Shown piece after piece: positions 18,082 through 25,970 of a DNA stretch of 64,000 bases. The stretch's first letter is position 1, and each line of letters opens with the position of its first letter. The notes below the pieces were generated by a model. The model had not been told where the DNA came from. It saw nothing but the letters and a program-made list of their open reading frames with translations, and did no database searches. The DNA comes from Micromonospora humi (lineage in GTDB: Bacteria > Actinomycetota > Actinomycetes > Mycobacteriales > Micromonosporaceae): NCBI RefSeq assembly GCF_900090105.1, contig NZ_FMDM01000003.1:1-64000 (forward strand), given 5' to 3'. The position numbers were made by a program, and so were the translations under genes.

Positions 18082-18918
18082 GTGACCGAAGCACCCGACG
18101 GCCTGAACCTTCCACCGGGTCTCTCGTCCCGGCGCGTGGAGGTGCTGACAGAGCTTGCGGCCCGGAACGATGCGGATCACGGCGAGGACTTGCTGGGCCT
18201 GGTCCTCTCCGGTTCGGTAGGCCGAGGGCTCGCCACCGAGCGCTCAGACCTGGACGTGTACGTCGTTCTCACCGACCACGGCATGGGCGAGCGCACAACG
18301 ACCCGATCCCGGGATCTCGACGAGATCCCGGTCCCGCTCTCCCAGTTGGAAGAGGTACCCCCGTTCGGAAGCGGAGGCTGGTGGTTCCGCTGGTCGTTCG
18401 CGTGGGCCCCGATCCTCCTCGACCGCACCCGGGGCCGGCTGCCCTCCGCCCTTCACCGGTTGGCCACGGTGACGCCCGACGAAGCAGAGACGATTCTGGT
18501 CGAGCACGACCGCCTGGACGGGTGGCTGAACCATGCCTACCGAGCCCTCAAGAGCGACCGCGACGGACGCGAATTGGAACGCCGCCTCGATGCTGCCGAA
18601 TCAGTGCCCTGGCTGCTGGACGTGATTTTTTCGCTGGCCGGAAGGGTGCGTCCCTATCACAAGTACCTGCCCTGGGAACTCCGCGAACACCCCGTGCCCG
18701 AGTGGGGTGCACAGGAACTCCTGTCTCTGCTACAGGCCACCCTCGACGGCGATCCGGCCGCCATACGGGCGACCTTCGAGCGGGTCGAGAGCCTGTGCGC
18801 GGCCTTCGACAGCGAGCGCCCCGTGCCCGTGCTGACCCCCGTCATCGAAGGCTGGGGAGACGAACTGCAGATCCTCAGTGGTCGCCGTTCTCTGCGTCCA
18901 CGTCACCCATCCCCGTGA
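18082..18918 (+). CDS. Nucleotidyltransferase-domain protein
   Basis: A 278-residue protein with the minimal nucleotidyltransferase signature GSVGRGLATERSDLDVYV (44-61), in which the two Asp residues bind metal, followed by an alpha-helical C-terminal half (RPYHKYLPWEL). Resembles the aminoglycoside-nucleotidyltransferase/kanamycin-type superfamily, but no substrate can be assigned. GTG at 18082 chosen because GAGAAGG lies ~10 bases upstream; another GTG at 18073 is in frame. It directly follows a tRNA and its G+C seems slightly lower than that of its neighbours, so acquisition next to the tRNA is possible but no att duplication was found. Confidence 0.75.
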   Translation: MTEAPDGLNLPPGLSSRRVEVLTELAARNDADHGEDLLGLVLSGSVGRGLATERSDLDVYVVLTDHGMGERTTTRSRDLDEIPVPLSQLEEVPPFGSGGWWFRWSFAWAPILLDRTRGRLPSALHRLATVTPDEAETILVEHDRLDGWLNHAYRALKSDRDGRELERRLDAAESVPWLLDVIFSLAGRVRPYHKYLPWELREHPVPEWGAQELLSLLQATLDGDPAAIRATFERVESLCAAFDSERPVPVLTPVIEGWGDELQILSGRRSLRPRHPSP

Positions 18919-19020
18919 CGAGGACGGATACCTGGCGTACCTCACGCAGTACGGCAACCGGCAGAGCGGCGACCGCTCTCGCCGCCATCGTGTGGTCGGG
19001 GCTTGTCACGCGCCGCGCAG

Positions 19021-19059
19021 GACGCGCCCGGCCTGACGGAGTGTCGGGCCGGGCGCGTC
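19021..19059 (-). terminator. Strong hairpin terminator after the first LPVTG protein gene
   Basis: Perfect 13-bp arms GACGCGCCCGGCC/GGCCGGGCGCGTC, extended by four more pairs (one G-U) around loop GGAGT. It is placed 9 bases after the stop. An identical hairpin follows the paralogue at 20131-20169. Confidence 0.88.
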
Positions 19060-19068
19060 GGGTGGAGG

Positions 19069-19797
19069 TCAGGCCACGAAGCGGGCCCGGCGTCGGCGGC
19101 CGATCACGAAGCCCACGCCGCCGAGGAGCAGCAGTGCGCCGCCGATGCCGGCCACGGTCGCGGTGTCGGAACCGGTCACCGGCAGCCCGCCGCCCTCGCC
19201 GCCGGGAGCGCCCGGGCTGACGGAGGGGGCACCGGTCGGCACGGCGGTCGACGTGGCGCTGGGCGTGGCGCTCGGCGTGGCGGTGGGCTGCGACGTCGGG
19301 GTGGCGGTGGGCTGCGACTTGCAGTCCAGCTCACGTGCCTCGTACACGCCGTTGTTCAGGTATTCCAGGTAGGCGTCGATGGAGGGGGCACCGAGCAGCT
19401 TCTGTGCGGCTGCCTCGACGTTGGGGCCGGCGTTCGTCAGCGTCTGGGCCACCGTGACGCGCAGGCCCGTCGACCAGGCGTCGAGCACGCCCTGCTTGAG
19501 GAATGCGCGCAGGCCTTCCGGGGTGCCCTTCAGCTGCTCCTGGATGGCTTGCGGCAGAACGGGCAACTCGTCGGTGTTCGCCACGTGCAGGATCTGCGCG
19601 GTCAACACCCGCAGCTCCTGATCGGTGGCGGTGTCCAGGTCGATGGTGATCAGCTCGCGGATGTCCGTGTAGACCTTGCGTTCGACCGTCTGGCAGGCCG
19701 GGTCCAACCCGGGCGCCTGGGCCTGAGCCGCCGCCGGTGCGGCCGGGATCAGAAAGGCGAGTGCCACCAGGACACCGGCCGCCAACTTCGATCGCAT
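19069..19797 (-). CDS. LPVTG-anchored surface protein, paralogue 1
   Basis: A 242-residue exported protein: signal peptide (MRSKLAAGVLVALAFLIPAA, cleavage ~24-26), a helical domain of ~130 residues with two cysteines (35 and 159) that could form a disulfide, a Pro/Thr/Ser wall-spanning linker (~160-200), then LPVTG (205-209), a hydrophobic helix and the tail RRRRARF. This is a sortase sorting signal. The extracellular domain is not recognised. The start was chosen for the GGGGAGGAC site and because paralogue 2 begins identically. Flanks, signal peptide and anchor are nearly identical to the copy at 20179; the core domains have diverged. Confidence 0.87.
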   Translation of the reverse strand: MRSKLAAGVLVALAFLIPAAPAAAQAQAPGLDPACQTVERKVYTDIRELITIDLDTATDQELRVLTAQILHVANTDELPVLPQAIQEQLKGTPEGLRAFLKQGVLDAWSTGLRVTVAQTLTNAGPNVEAAAQKLLGAPSIDAYLEYLNNGVYEARELDCKSQPTATPTSQPTATPSATPSATSTAVPTGAPSVSPGAPGGEGGGLPVTGSDTATVAGIGGALLLLGGVGFVIGRRRRARFVA

Positions 19798-20130
19798 GTG
19801 GATGGTCCTCCCCGTTGCAGGCAAAAACAGGGAGATCCTAGCCGCGGCGCGCGGACCGTACTGCCCCGCGAAGACGAGCCGGCGCGGTGGCGGGCGTGCC
19901 GTGCCGACCGGCCCCACAGCCGGGCCTCGGCCGACAACTGCGTCATCATCTCCGCTATCGCGGCACCGTGCTGGGCCCGACTCTGGGGATGCAGCGCCGC
20001 CGCACGCCTCTTCGCCGCCTCGTAGCGGCGGGCGGCGTGGGGGGGTGACCGCGAGGTAGTCGCCGCACATCGCCCGTCACCGTAGCGGCTGGTACCTCGT
20101 TCAGGTCGGGGCTTGTCACGCACCGCGCAG
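19798..20130. other. Intergenic spacer between the duplicated surface-protein genes
   Basis: The right part of paralogue 1's promoter lies here: GGGGAGG site, and ATCCTA (minus TAGGAT) at 19835-19840 as a -10 candidate, shared with paralogue 2 (20955-20960). From ~19870 to 20090 the minus strand reads ARRYEAAKRRAAALHPQSRA, plausible helical protein but without a start or proper ends; it may be a gene remnant carried between the duplicates. The last 25 bases repeat the sequence that flanks paralogue 1 (TCGGGGCTTGTCACGC). Confidence 0.5.
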
Positions 20131-20169
20131 GACGCGCCCGGCCTGACGGAGTGTCGGGCCGGGCGCGTC
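20131..20169 (-). terminator. Strong hairpin terminator after the second LPVTG protein gene
   Basis: Same sequence and position relative to the stop codon as the hairpin at 19021-19059: 13 perfect pairs plus four inner pairs. Its conservation shows that the duplication unit included the terminator. Confidence 0.88.
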
Positions 20170-20178
20170 GGGTGGGGG

Positions 20179-20916
20179 TCAGGCCACGAAGCGGGCCCGG
20201 CGCCGGCGGCCGATCACGAAGCCGACGCCGCCGAGGAGCAGCAGTGCGCCGCCGATGCCGGCCACGGTCGCGGTGTCGGAACCGGTCACCGGCAGCCCGC
20301 CGCCCTCGCCGCCCTCGCCGCCGGGAGCGCCCGGGCTGACGGAGGGGGCACCGGTCGGCGCGGCGGTCGTCGTGGCGCTGGGCGTGGCGCTCGGCGTGGC
20401 GGTGGGCTGCGACGTCGGGGTCGCGGTGGGCTGCGACTTGCAGTCCAGCTCACGTGCCTCGTACACGCCAGTGTTCAGGTAGGCCAGGAGGACGTCGATG
20501 GAACCGTCGTCGAGCGCCTTCTTCGCCGCGTCCTGCACGTTGGGGCCGGCGTTCGTCAAGGTCCGGTACGCCTCGACCCGCAGCGCCGCCAACCAGGCGC
20601 CGCTCAAGTCCGCCTTGAGGAACGCGCGTAGATCGTCGGCGGTGCCGTCGAGCCGCTTCTGAATGGCTTCCGACAGGACGGGCAACTGCTCGCGGTTCGC
20701 CTCGGCCAGGATCTGGTTGGCCAGCAGGCGGACCTGGGTGGTGGTGGCGGTGTCCAGGTCGATGGTGACGAGTTCGCGGATGTCCTTGTAGACCTTGCGC
20801 TCGACCGTCTGGCAGGCCGGGTCCAACCCGGGCGCCTGGGCCTGAGCCGCCGCCGGCGCGGCCGGAATCAGAAAGGCGAGTGCCACCAGGACACCGGCCG
20901 CCAACTTCGATCGCAT
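20179..20916 (-). CDS. LPVTG-anchored surface protein, paralogue 2
   Basis: A 245-residue protein with the same plan as paralogue 1: identical signal peptide, an ~130-residue helical core (KVYKDIRELVTIDLDTATT, LTNAGPNVQDAAKKALDDGS), two cysteines, TPTSQPTATPS-type linker with an extra GGE unit, LPVTG (208-212), membrane helix and RRRRARF tail. The core differs from paralogue 1 at many positions while signal peptide, linker and anchor are near-identical, suggesting either selection for variation in the exposed domain or gene conversion of the ends. Start ATG with GGGGAGGAC upstream. Confidence 0.87.
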   Translation of the reverse strand: MRSKLAAGVLVALAFLIPAAPAAAQAQAPGLDPACQTVERKVYKDIRELVTIDLDTATTTQVRLLANQILAEANREQLPVLSEAIQKRLDGTADDLRAFLKADLSGAWLAALRVEAYRTLTNAGPNVQDAAKKALDDGSIDVLLAYLNTGVYEARELDCKSQPTATPTSQPTATPSATPSATTTAAPTGAPSVSPGAPGGEGGEGGGLPVTGSDTATVAGIGGALLLLGGVGFVIGRRRRARFVA

Positions 20917-21014
20917 ATGGATGGTCCTCCCCGTTGCAGGCAAAAAACAGGGAGATCCTAGCGGCAGCGGCCGGACCGCACTGCCCCGCAGGATCGACCT
21001 TGCTGAGCGTCCAC

Positions 21015-21860
21015 CTAGGAAGCGCAGGCCTCGCCGGAACTGCGCAGCGCGCCGACGGCCACCAGGCCCGTGCCGGCGAGCGCGACCGCCACCTCGACGG
21101 CCTCCGACACCCGGGGCAGGTCGTAGGTTCCCGCGCTCACCGCCACCCCTACCTGCAGGAAGGTGGCCTCGGCCGGATTGGCCACGATCCACCAGCCCGC
21201 CCACGACGCCGCGAGATCCGAGGACGCATGGGCCGTCGCGAGTGACAGTAGGACCAGCCCCACCGGGAGCAGCCGCCGCCGGTCGGCCCGCCACCCGGAC
21301 AGCGCGAGCGCCCCCACGGCCACGACGGCGGCGAGCAGCGCCGGCCACACCGTCCCGAGCAGGTCCGGCAGCGGACGACCGCCGAACTCCGGCGCCATAC
21401 GTACGCCGAACCCGGCGAGGAGCAGCACCGCGAGGACCGCCGTCGCCGCACCCCCGCGCCGGCCGCGGGACGGCAGCGCCGCGACCCCGACCGTGAGACA
21501 GAGGACGCCGAGCGCCACGCCCAGCGCGGCGAGCCTTTCCCGGTCGATCTGTGCCCGCCAGTGCGCCGCCAGGGCCGCCTCCGCCACCCCCTGGCCGGTG
21601 GTCGGCCAGCCGGTGTCATCGGCCTGCTCCTGGTACCAGAACAGCCGGGTCGCCGTCACCACGGCCAGTAGCCCGACGCCCGCGGCGACGGCCCACCTGA
21701 CCCGGCGCACACCCCGGCTCGCCAGCACGTGGCCGACCAGTGCGAGCAGCATGACCAGGCCGGACTGCAGCGCCGCGGCCCGCATGGCGAGCAGCGCCGC
21801 CGCGACCGAGAGCAGACCGGCCGCGACGGACGCGGCGAGCAGACCGTACGGGAGACGCAT
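21015..21860 (-). CDS. Hypothetical multi-pass membrane protein
   Basis: About 281 residues with seven or eight hydrophobic segments (for example LLAASVAAGLLSVAAALLAM, AVAAGVGLLAVVTATRLFWY, LAALGVALGVLCLTVGVAAL). No family recognised. ATG at 21860 preferred; a GTG 18 bases upstream is in frame. Neither has a strong ribosome-binding site. It lies divergent from the DinB gene across ~70 bases. Confidence 0.65.
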   Translation of the reverse strand: MRLPYGLLAASVAAGLLSVAAALLAMRAAALQSGLVMLLALVGHVLASRGVRRVRWAVAAGVGLLAVVTATRLFWYQEQADDTGWPTTGQGVAEAALAAHWRAQIDRERLAALGVALGVLCLTVGVAALPSRGRRGGAATAVLAVLLLAGFGVRMAPEFGGRPLPDLLGTVWPALLAAVVAVGALALSGWRADRRRLLPVGLVLLSLATAHASSDLAASWAGWWIVANPAEATFLQVGVAVSAGTYDLPRVSEAVEVAVALAGTGLVAVGALRSSGEACAS

Positions 21861-21928
21861 GGTCGAGGATCGTGGCACATGCGCGACCGGGGCTCCGCGT
21901 CGACTGTCGATGCCGCATGCTGTCCGCC

Positions 21929-22510
21929 ATGGCGATCTACGACCCCAAGGCGGATCTGCGCGACTACCTGCGCGGGGCCCGCGAGGCGGTGGTGTGGAAG
22001 CTCGACGGGCTGGGCGAGTACGACGTCCGCCGCCCGCTGACGGCCACCGGCACGAACCTGCTGGGCCTGGTCAAGCATCTGGCGCGCGGCGAGTTCGGAT
22101 ACTTCGGTGAGACCTTCGGGCGTCCGAGCGACGCCGTTCCTCGGTGGCCGGAGGGCGAGGAGGCGTGGGAGGCCTGGGCGCTGCCGACCGAGTCGCGCGA
22201 GTCCGTCGTCGATCTCTACCGGCAGGCCTGGGCACACGCGGACGCGACGATCGAGGCGTTGCCGTTGGACGCGGTCGGGCGGGTGCCGTGGTGGGGCGAC
22301 GGCGGCGAGGTGACGCTGCATCACGTCCTGGTGCACGTGACCGCCGAGACGCAGCGCCACGCCGGTCACGCCGACATCGTCCGGGAGCTGATCGACGGCA
22401 CGGTCGGGCTGCTGCGTACGACGACGAACGTGCCGACGACGGACGCGGCGCACTGGGTCGCGCATCGCGACATGGTGGAGCGGCACGCGCGAGAGGCCGC
22501 CGGGCGGTGA
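21929..22510 (+). CDS. DinB/DUF664 family protein (mycothiol-dependent-enzyme-like)
   Basis: A 193-residue four-helix-bundle protein beginning MAIYDPKADLRDYLRGAREA; conserved LLGLVKHLARGEFGYFGETF supplies one metal-binding His and LHHVLVHVTAETQRHAGH supplies others. Members of this family in actinobacteria include metal-dependent thiol-S-transferases that use mycothiol. Start ATG 21929; an in-frame ATG 12 bases upstream is possible. The stop overlaps the next GTG. Confidence 0.85.
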   Translation: MAIYDPKADLRDYLRGAREAVVWKLDGLGEYDVRRPLTATGTNLLGLVKHLARGEFGYFGETFGRPSDAVPRWPEGEEAWEAWALPTESRESVVDLYRQAWAHADATIEALPLDAVGRVPWWGDGGEVTLHHVLVHVTAETQRHAGHADIVRELIDGTVGLLRTTTNVPTTDAAHWVAHRDMVERHAREAAGR

Positions 22511-23160
22511 GGCGTCCCGCCGACCTCGCTCACCGTCTCTCGCACGTGCGGTGGCTCGCCGGGGGCACCGGGTCGGGCAAGAGCACCCTGGCCCGGGCCC
22601 TCGCCGAGCAGCACGACGTGCTGGTCTACGACGGTGACCGCGCCGAGCGGGGCTACGTCGGCCGGTGCACCGCGCGGGACCAGCCGTACCTCTGGGCGTT
22701 GCTGAACGCCCCGGCGGCGCGGCGGTGGACCGGCCGCAGCGCACAGGAGGTCTACGAGTCGATGCCGAGCCTGCACGGCGAGACGTTCGGCTTCGTGGTG
22801 GACGACCTGCTGGCGCTGCCCGTGGATCGTCCGATCCTGGTCGACGACTTCCGGACGCTGCCCCGGGAGGTCGCCCCGCTGCTGACGTGGCCGGAGCAGG
22901 CGGCGTTCCTCCTGCCGACGCCGGTCTTCCGGGACCGGGCGTTGCGTACCCGGTTCGCCGACCCGGCCCGGGCCCGGGCGAACTGGGGGGACGGCGACCA
23001 CGACGAGGCGCTCACCCTGCGGCTGGCGCGCGACGAGCTGTGGGACGCCGAGATCCGCCGCCAGGCCGTCGCGTCGGGCCTGCCGGTGGTGACCGTCGAC
23101 GGCGCGCGTGACGTGCGGGACCTCGCCGACGACCTCGCCGCCCGGTTCCGTCTGGGCTGA
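22507..23160 (+). CDS. P-loop NTPase/kinase-like protein
   Basis: A 217-residue protein with Walker A GGTGSGKST near residue 19-27 and a downstream VYDGDRAERG segment, as in small-molecule kinases of the AAA_33/chloramphenicol-phosphotransferase type. The remainder, including PILVDDFRTLP and a C-terminal WDAEIRRQAVASGLPV, is consistent with a nucleotide kinase fold. No substrate is evident. GTG start overlaps the DinB stop (GTGA), so the two are co-translated. Confidence 0.72.
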   Translation: MRRPADLAHRLSHVRWLAGGTGSGKSTLARALAEQHDVLVYDGDRAERGYVGRCTARDQPYLWALLNAPAARRWTGRSAQEVYESMPSLHGETFGFVVDDLLALPVDRPILVDDFRTLPREVAPLLTWPEQAAFLLPTPVFRDRALRTRFADPARARANWGDGDHDEALTLRLARDELWDAEIRRQAVASGLPVVTVDGARDVRDLADDLAARFRLG

Positions 23161-23185
23161 CGAGCCACCGCGGGGGTTCACCCAC

Positions 23186-23632
23186 TCAACCTCGGCCGTG
23201 GTCGATCGCGTCTCCCGAGCTCAGGCCCGCAGCTCCGCGGATCAGGCCGGTCGGTGGCAGGGTGTGGCCCTGGCTGACGTGGGAGTAGTCACGGGCCTCG
23301 GTCACCAGCCCGTCGTGGTCGAAGCGCAGCAGCGTGCAGCCGGAGATGGTCAGGGGCTGGTCGTTCGGGTAGGTGACGGCCCAGTACTCCACGGTCGCCG
23401 TGTCGCCGTCGACGCGCGGCTCGTCGAACCAGACCTCGGCCGGGCGGGTCTCCTCGTCGAAGCACTCCCGCAGATAGCCGCGCAGACCGGCACGTCCACG
23501 GTAGGGCCGGAACATCGACGCCCAGTGCACGCCGTCCTCGGCCAGCAGGCCGACGATGCCGTCGCTGTCCTTCGTGGGCCATCCGTCGGCCCACATGTTC
23601 GCCCACCGGCCGGCCGCGTCGCGCGTGTCCAC
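23186..23632 (-). CDS. SnoaL/NTF2-like protein
   Basis: A 148-residue alpha+beta cone-fold protein: WANMWADGWPTKDSDGIVGL, MFRPYRGRAGLRGYL and TVEYWAVTYPNDQPLT fit nuclear transport factor 2-like proteins such as SnoaL polyketide cyclases and limonene-epoxide hydrolases. Catalytic residues cannot be assigned. GTG at 23632 chosen because GAGGAGAGGAG lies seven bases upstream; an in-frame ATG at 23686 would add 18 residues. Confidence 0.75.
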   Translation of the reverse strand: MDTRDAAGRWANMWADGWPTKDSDGIVGLLAEDGVHWASMFRPYRGRAGLRGYLRECFDEETRPAEVWFDEPRVDGDTATVEYWAVTYPNDQPLTISGCTLLRFDHDGLVTEARDYSHVSQGHTLPPTGLIRGAAGLSSGDAIDHGRG

Positions 23633-23727
23633 GATCCGTCTCCTCTCCTCGATGCCCGGCGCACTTCTACCAACCGCCTCCGACAAGCGGCGGCGAAAGC
23701 GGGCCTCCGGCCGGCGTACCCCCGGGC

Positions 23728-23733
23728 TAGCAT
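23728..23733 (+). promoter_or_regulatory. -10 box of a leaderless promoter
   Basis: TAGCAT, then exactly six bases (CCGTTG), then ATG at 23740. In actinobacteria this spacing puts transcription start at the start codon. No ribosome-binding site is present. Confidence 0.55.
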
Positions 23734-23739
23734 CCGTTG

Positions 23740-24345
23740 ATGAACACGGGGGACGTCGCGGGACAACCGCGCCGACAACGGGTGTCTTCGGTCGTCGTCG
23801 CGTCCAGCCTGCTGCTGGGGCTCAGCGGCCTGGCCCGGCTCGCGCAACTGGCCGCGAACACGGTTCGTCAGGACGCCTACCAGCGGGCGCACGACCAGGT
23901 GGGCACGTCGGGCGGATTCGCCGCACTGCCGCTGGTGTTCACCATGGGCCTCGCCGTGCTCGTCGCGCTCTCCGCCGTCGCCCTGCTCGTGCTGGCGGTG
24001 GCCAATCTCGCCGGCCGGAACTGGACCCGGATCAGCACCTGGGTCATCGGTGGCATCACGCTTCTGGTGGCCGGCTTCGGGTCGGTGCTGTCCCTCCTCG
24101 CCGCCGTCACCCCCACCGACGGCGGATCGTCGCCCGGCACGACCGACTGGGACCGCATCGACGCGATCGCGCGTCAGCTGGTGCCGGCCTGGGTCGAGCC
24201 CGTAGCCACGATCGCCGGGTTCGTGGCGTCACCGGCGTTGCTGGTCGCGGTGGTCCTGCTCGCCCTGCCGGCGGCGAATGCCTTCTACCGGTCGCGTCAG
24301 CAGGTGGCGGTTCCGGCATATCCCGGCGTCGCGGTCAACTGGTGA
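23740..24345 (+). CDS. Hypothetical membrane protein with four hydrophobic segments
   Basis: 201 residues: a basic N terminus, then SSVVVASSLLLGLSGLARLA, PLVFTMGLAVLVALSAVALL, ISTWVIGGITLLVAGFGSVL and a C-terminal helix before FYRSRQQVAVP. A pattern seen in small actinomycete membrane proteins of unknown role. It overlaps the convergent SDR gene by 11 bases. A leaderless start is suggested by TAGCAT six bases before the ATG. Confidence 0.7.
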   Translation: MNTGDVAGQPRRQRVSSVVVASSLLLGLSGLARLAQLAANTVRQDAYQRAHDQVGTSGGFAALPLVFTMGLAVLVALSAVALLVLAVANLAGRNWTRISTWVIGGITLLVAGFGSVLSLLAAVTPTDGGSSPGTTDWDRIDAIARQLVPAWVEPVATIAGFVASPALLVAVVLLALPAANAFYRSRQQVAVPAYPGVAVNW

Positions 24346-24967
24346 TCGCCTCCCGGATGCTCGCGGCGCTCCGATGGTGGCGAGGGTCCTCGACCTCGTC
24401 GAGCAGCGCGATCGCGAAGTCCGGGTAGCTGATCCGGCTGGCCGCGTCGCCGTGCTCGGCGAGCCGGTAGCCGCCGGTGCGCGCCCCACCCTGGTCGAAG
24501 TCGCCGGCCGGCGCCACGTACGCCCAGTCGAGGTCGCAGGCCCGCAGTTCCGCCAGGCCGGCGGCATGGCCCAGGGAGAAGGACCGGTAGGCGTTCGGAT
24601 AGCCGGGCTCGTCCATCAGCGGAGCACCGGATGCGCCCGGCAGGATCGACGCGAGGCCGACCACCACCAGCCGGCGTACGCCCGCCTGCGCCAGCCCGGT
24701 CACCAGCGCACGGGACGCGGCGGTGAAGAAGTCGCGCGGCGGCGCGTTGAGGTCGACCGCCGCGCTGACGGCCGCGTCGTGCCCGGCTGCCGCCCGCGCG
24801 ACGTCGGCTGCGTCGGTGACGTCGCCCGCCACCATTGGCGCGTCGACCGGGTCGCGGTGGCGCGCCGGGTCGCGTACCACGGCGGTGACCCGGTGTCCGC
24901 GTCGCCGCGCCTCGCCGACGGCCGCTCGCCCGGCGCGACCGCCGGCGCCGAAGACCACGATGTTCAT
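24335..24967 (-). CDS. NAD(P)H-binding oxidoreductase (atypical SDR)
   Basis: 210 residues starting MNIVVFGAGGRAGRAAVGEA, the GxxGxxG dinucleotide motif of NmrA/NAD(P)-binding atypical short-chain dehydrogenases. VAGDVTDAADVARAAAGHD and LVVVGLASILPG fit the Rossmann beta-strands; the Tyr-x3-Lys of classical SDRs is absent. ATG with GAGAGG nine bases upstream. Divergent from the HxlR regulator at 25068, a frequent arrangement in which HxlR controls the reductase in response to reactive electrophiles (inference). Confidence 0.83.
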   Translation of the reverse strand: MNIVVFGAGGRAGRAAVGEARRRGHRVTAVVRDPARHRDPVDAPMVAGDVTDAADVARAAAGHDAAVSAAVDLNAPPRDFFTAASRALVTGLAQAGVRRLVVVGLASILPGASGAPLMDEPGYPNAYRSFSLGHAAGLAELRACDLDWAYVAPAGDFDQGGARTGGYRLAEHGDAASRISYPDFAIALLDEVEDPRHHRSAASIREAITS

Positions 24968-25055
24968 GCCGCACGCCTCTCGCCAGGGCCGGAGTCCTCA
25001 CGCCCGGCCGGTTCGCCGACGGTATCGGGGGCCGTGGTTACCGCGGGGATACCCG

Positions 25056-25061
25056 TATCGT
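25056..25061 (+). promoter_or_regulatory. -10 box of a leaderless promoter
   Basis: TATCGT, six bases, ATG at 25068. A related CGGTATCGGG at about 25018 could be part of the divergent control region. Confidence 0.5.
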
Positions 25062-25067
25062 GGGTCG

Positions 25068-25448
25068 ATGAGGCAACCGCTGCCGGCAGACATGTTCGAC
25101 GAGCTGTGCCCGTCGTCGCTCAACCCGATCCGGTTCGGCGACAAGTGGGCGGCGCTCGTCATCCGGTGCCTCGAAGGCGGGCCACGTCGGTTCTCCGAGC
25201 TGCGCGTGCCGTTGCGCCGCGTCACCCCGAAGGTGCTCACCCGGTCGCTGCGCGCCCTGGAACGCGACGGACTCGTCCGGCGCAACGTCCACGCGGGGCG
25301 GTTGCGGCACGTCGAGTACGAACTGACGCCGGTGGGTCGTAGCCTGCTCGAACCGATCGCGGTGGCGTGCGCCTGGACCGAGCGGCACTGGGACGAGCTG
25401 CTCGACGCCCGCGAGTCCTACGACGACGCCGCCCGCCACGACCGGTGA
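25068..25448 (+). CDS. HxlR family winged-helix regulator
   Basis: 126 residues. The single Cys14 in ELCPSSLNPIRFGDKWAAL sits where HxlR redox sensors keep their cysteine; FSELRVPLRRVTPKVLTRSL is the recognition helix region and YELTPVGRSLLEP the wing. Such regulators sense aldehydes, quinones or disulfide stress. Start is the ATG six bases after the TATCGT promoter box; longer frames upstream lack a ribosome-binding site. Divergently paired with the SDR gene. Confidence 0.88.
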   Translation: MRQPLPADMFDELCPSSLNPIRFGDKWAALVIRCLEGGPRRFSELRVPLRRVTPKVLTRSLRALERDGLVRRNVHAGRLRHVEYELTPVGRSLLEPIAVACAWTERHWDELLDARESYDDAARHDR

Positions 25449-25461
25449 GGCAGTCGGACGG

Positions 25462-25896
25462 CTACGCCCACGGCGGCGTGTGCCGGGCCAGGTAGGCGCG
25501 GGCGCGGGGGAGCGGGTCCCCCCAGTACTGGTGCGGCATCCGGCTGTGGTGCGCCGCGCAGAACTCCGCCAGGTCGTCGGGGAGCGCGACCGCTTCCAGC
25601 GGCCGGCTCTCGAAGTCGCGGTTCGCCGCCAGCAGGTGCGGCTCGGGATGCCAGCCGGAGTGGTCGAACGTCCAACCCGCCCAGGTCGCGTAGACGTGCC
25701 AGACCTGCGGGTCGTCGGCGAAGCGCAGCCCGGCGAGCCCGATCGGCCGGTCCGGGTGGGCGTCCCGGCACACCCAGGCCAGGATGTGGCACGCGCCGGC
25801 GGCGAAGAAGGCCTGATCCGTGCGGTCCCAGGCGACGCGTTGGTCGGACCGTTCGAGTGGGGTCCGCCGAAAGACTCCCGCCGCCACCGCTGTCAT
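25462..25896 (-). CDS. Hypothetical protein
   Basis: 144 residues, soluble, rich in His/Trp/Arg (VWHVYATWAGWTFDHSGWHP, AAHHSRMPHQYWGD). No family recognised. Start at ATG 25896, supported by a minus-strand -10 box TACCGT (25903-25908) six bases upstream, i.e. a leaderless transcript. Ends 14 bases from the convergent hxlR gene. Confidence 0.6.
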   Translation of the reverse strand: MTAVAAGVFRRTPLERSDQRVAWDRTDQAFFAAGACHILAWVCRDAHPDRPIGLAGLRFADDPQVWHVYATWAGWTFDHSGWHPEPHLLAANRDFESRPLEAVALPDDLAEFCAAHHSRMPHQYWGDPLPRARAYLARHTPPWA

Positions 25897-25902
25897 GCCA
25901 GC

Positions 25903-25908
25903 ACGGTA
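25903..25908 (-). promoter_or_regulatory. -10 box of a leaderless promoter
   Basis: Minus-strand TACCGT, six bases, ATG at 25896. Confidence 0.5.
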
Positions 25909-25970
25909 CCGGCCCGGACTCGACACCCTCGGGGCGGACAGAAGAGACCGGTGTCTTCCACACTGGACCG

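Noticed and set aside
18919-19020. Short protein-like stretch DEDGYLAYLTQYGNR after the nucleotidyltransferase
   Set aside because: Fifteen residues without start or stop context; too short to call.
19749-20123. Small minus-strand frame between the surface-protein duplicates (ARRYEAAKRRAAALHP)
   Set aside because: Plausible helix but no start, and its end runs into the next gene in the wrong frame; kept only as a possible remnant.
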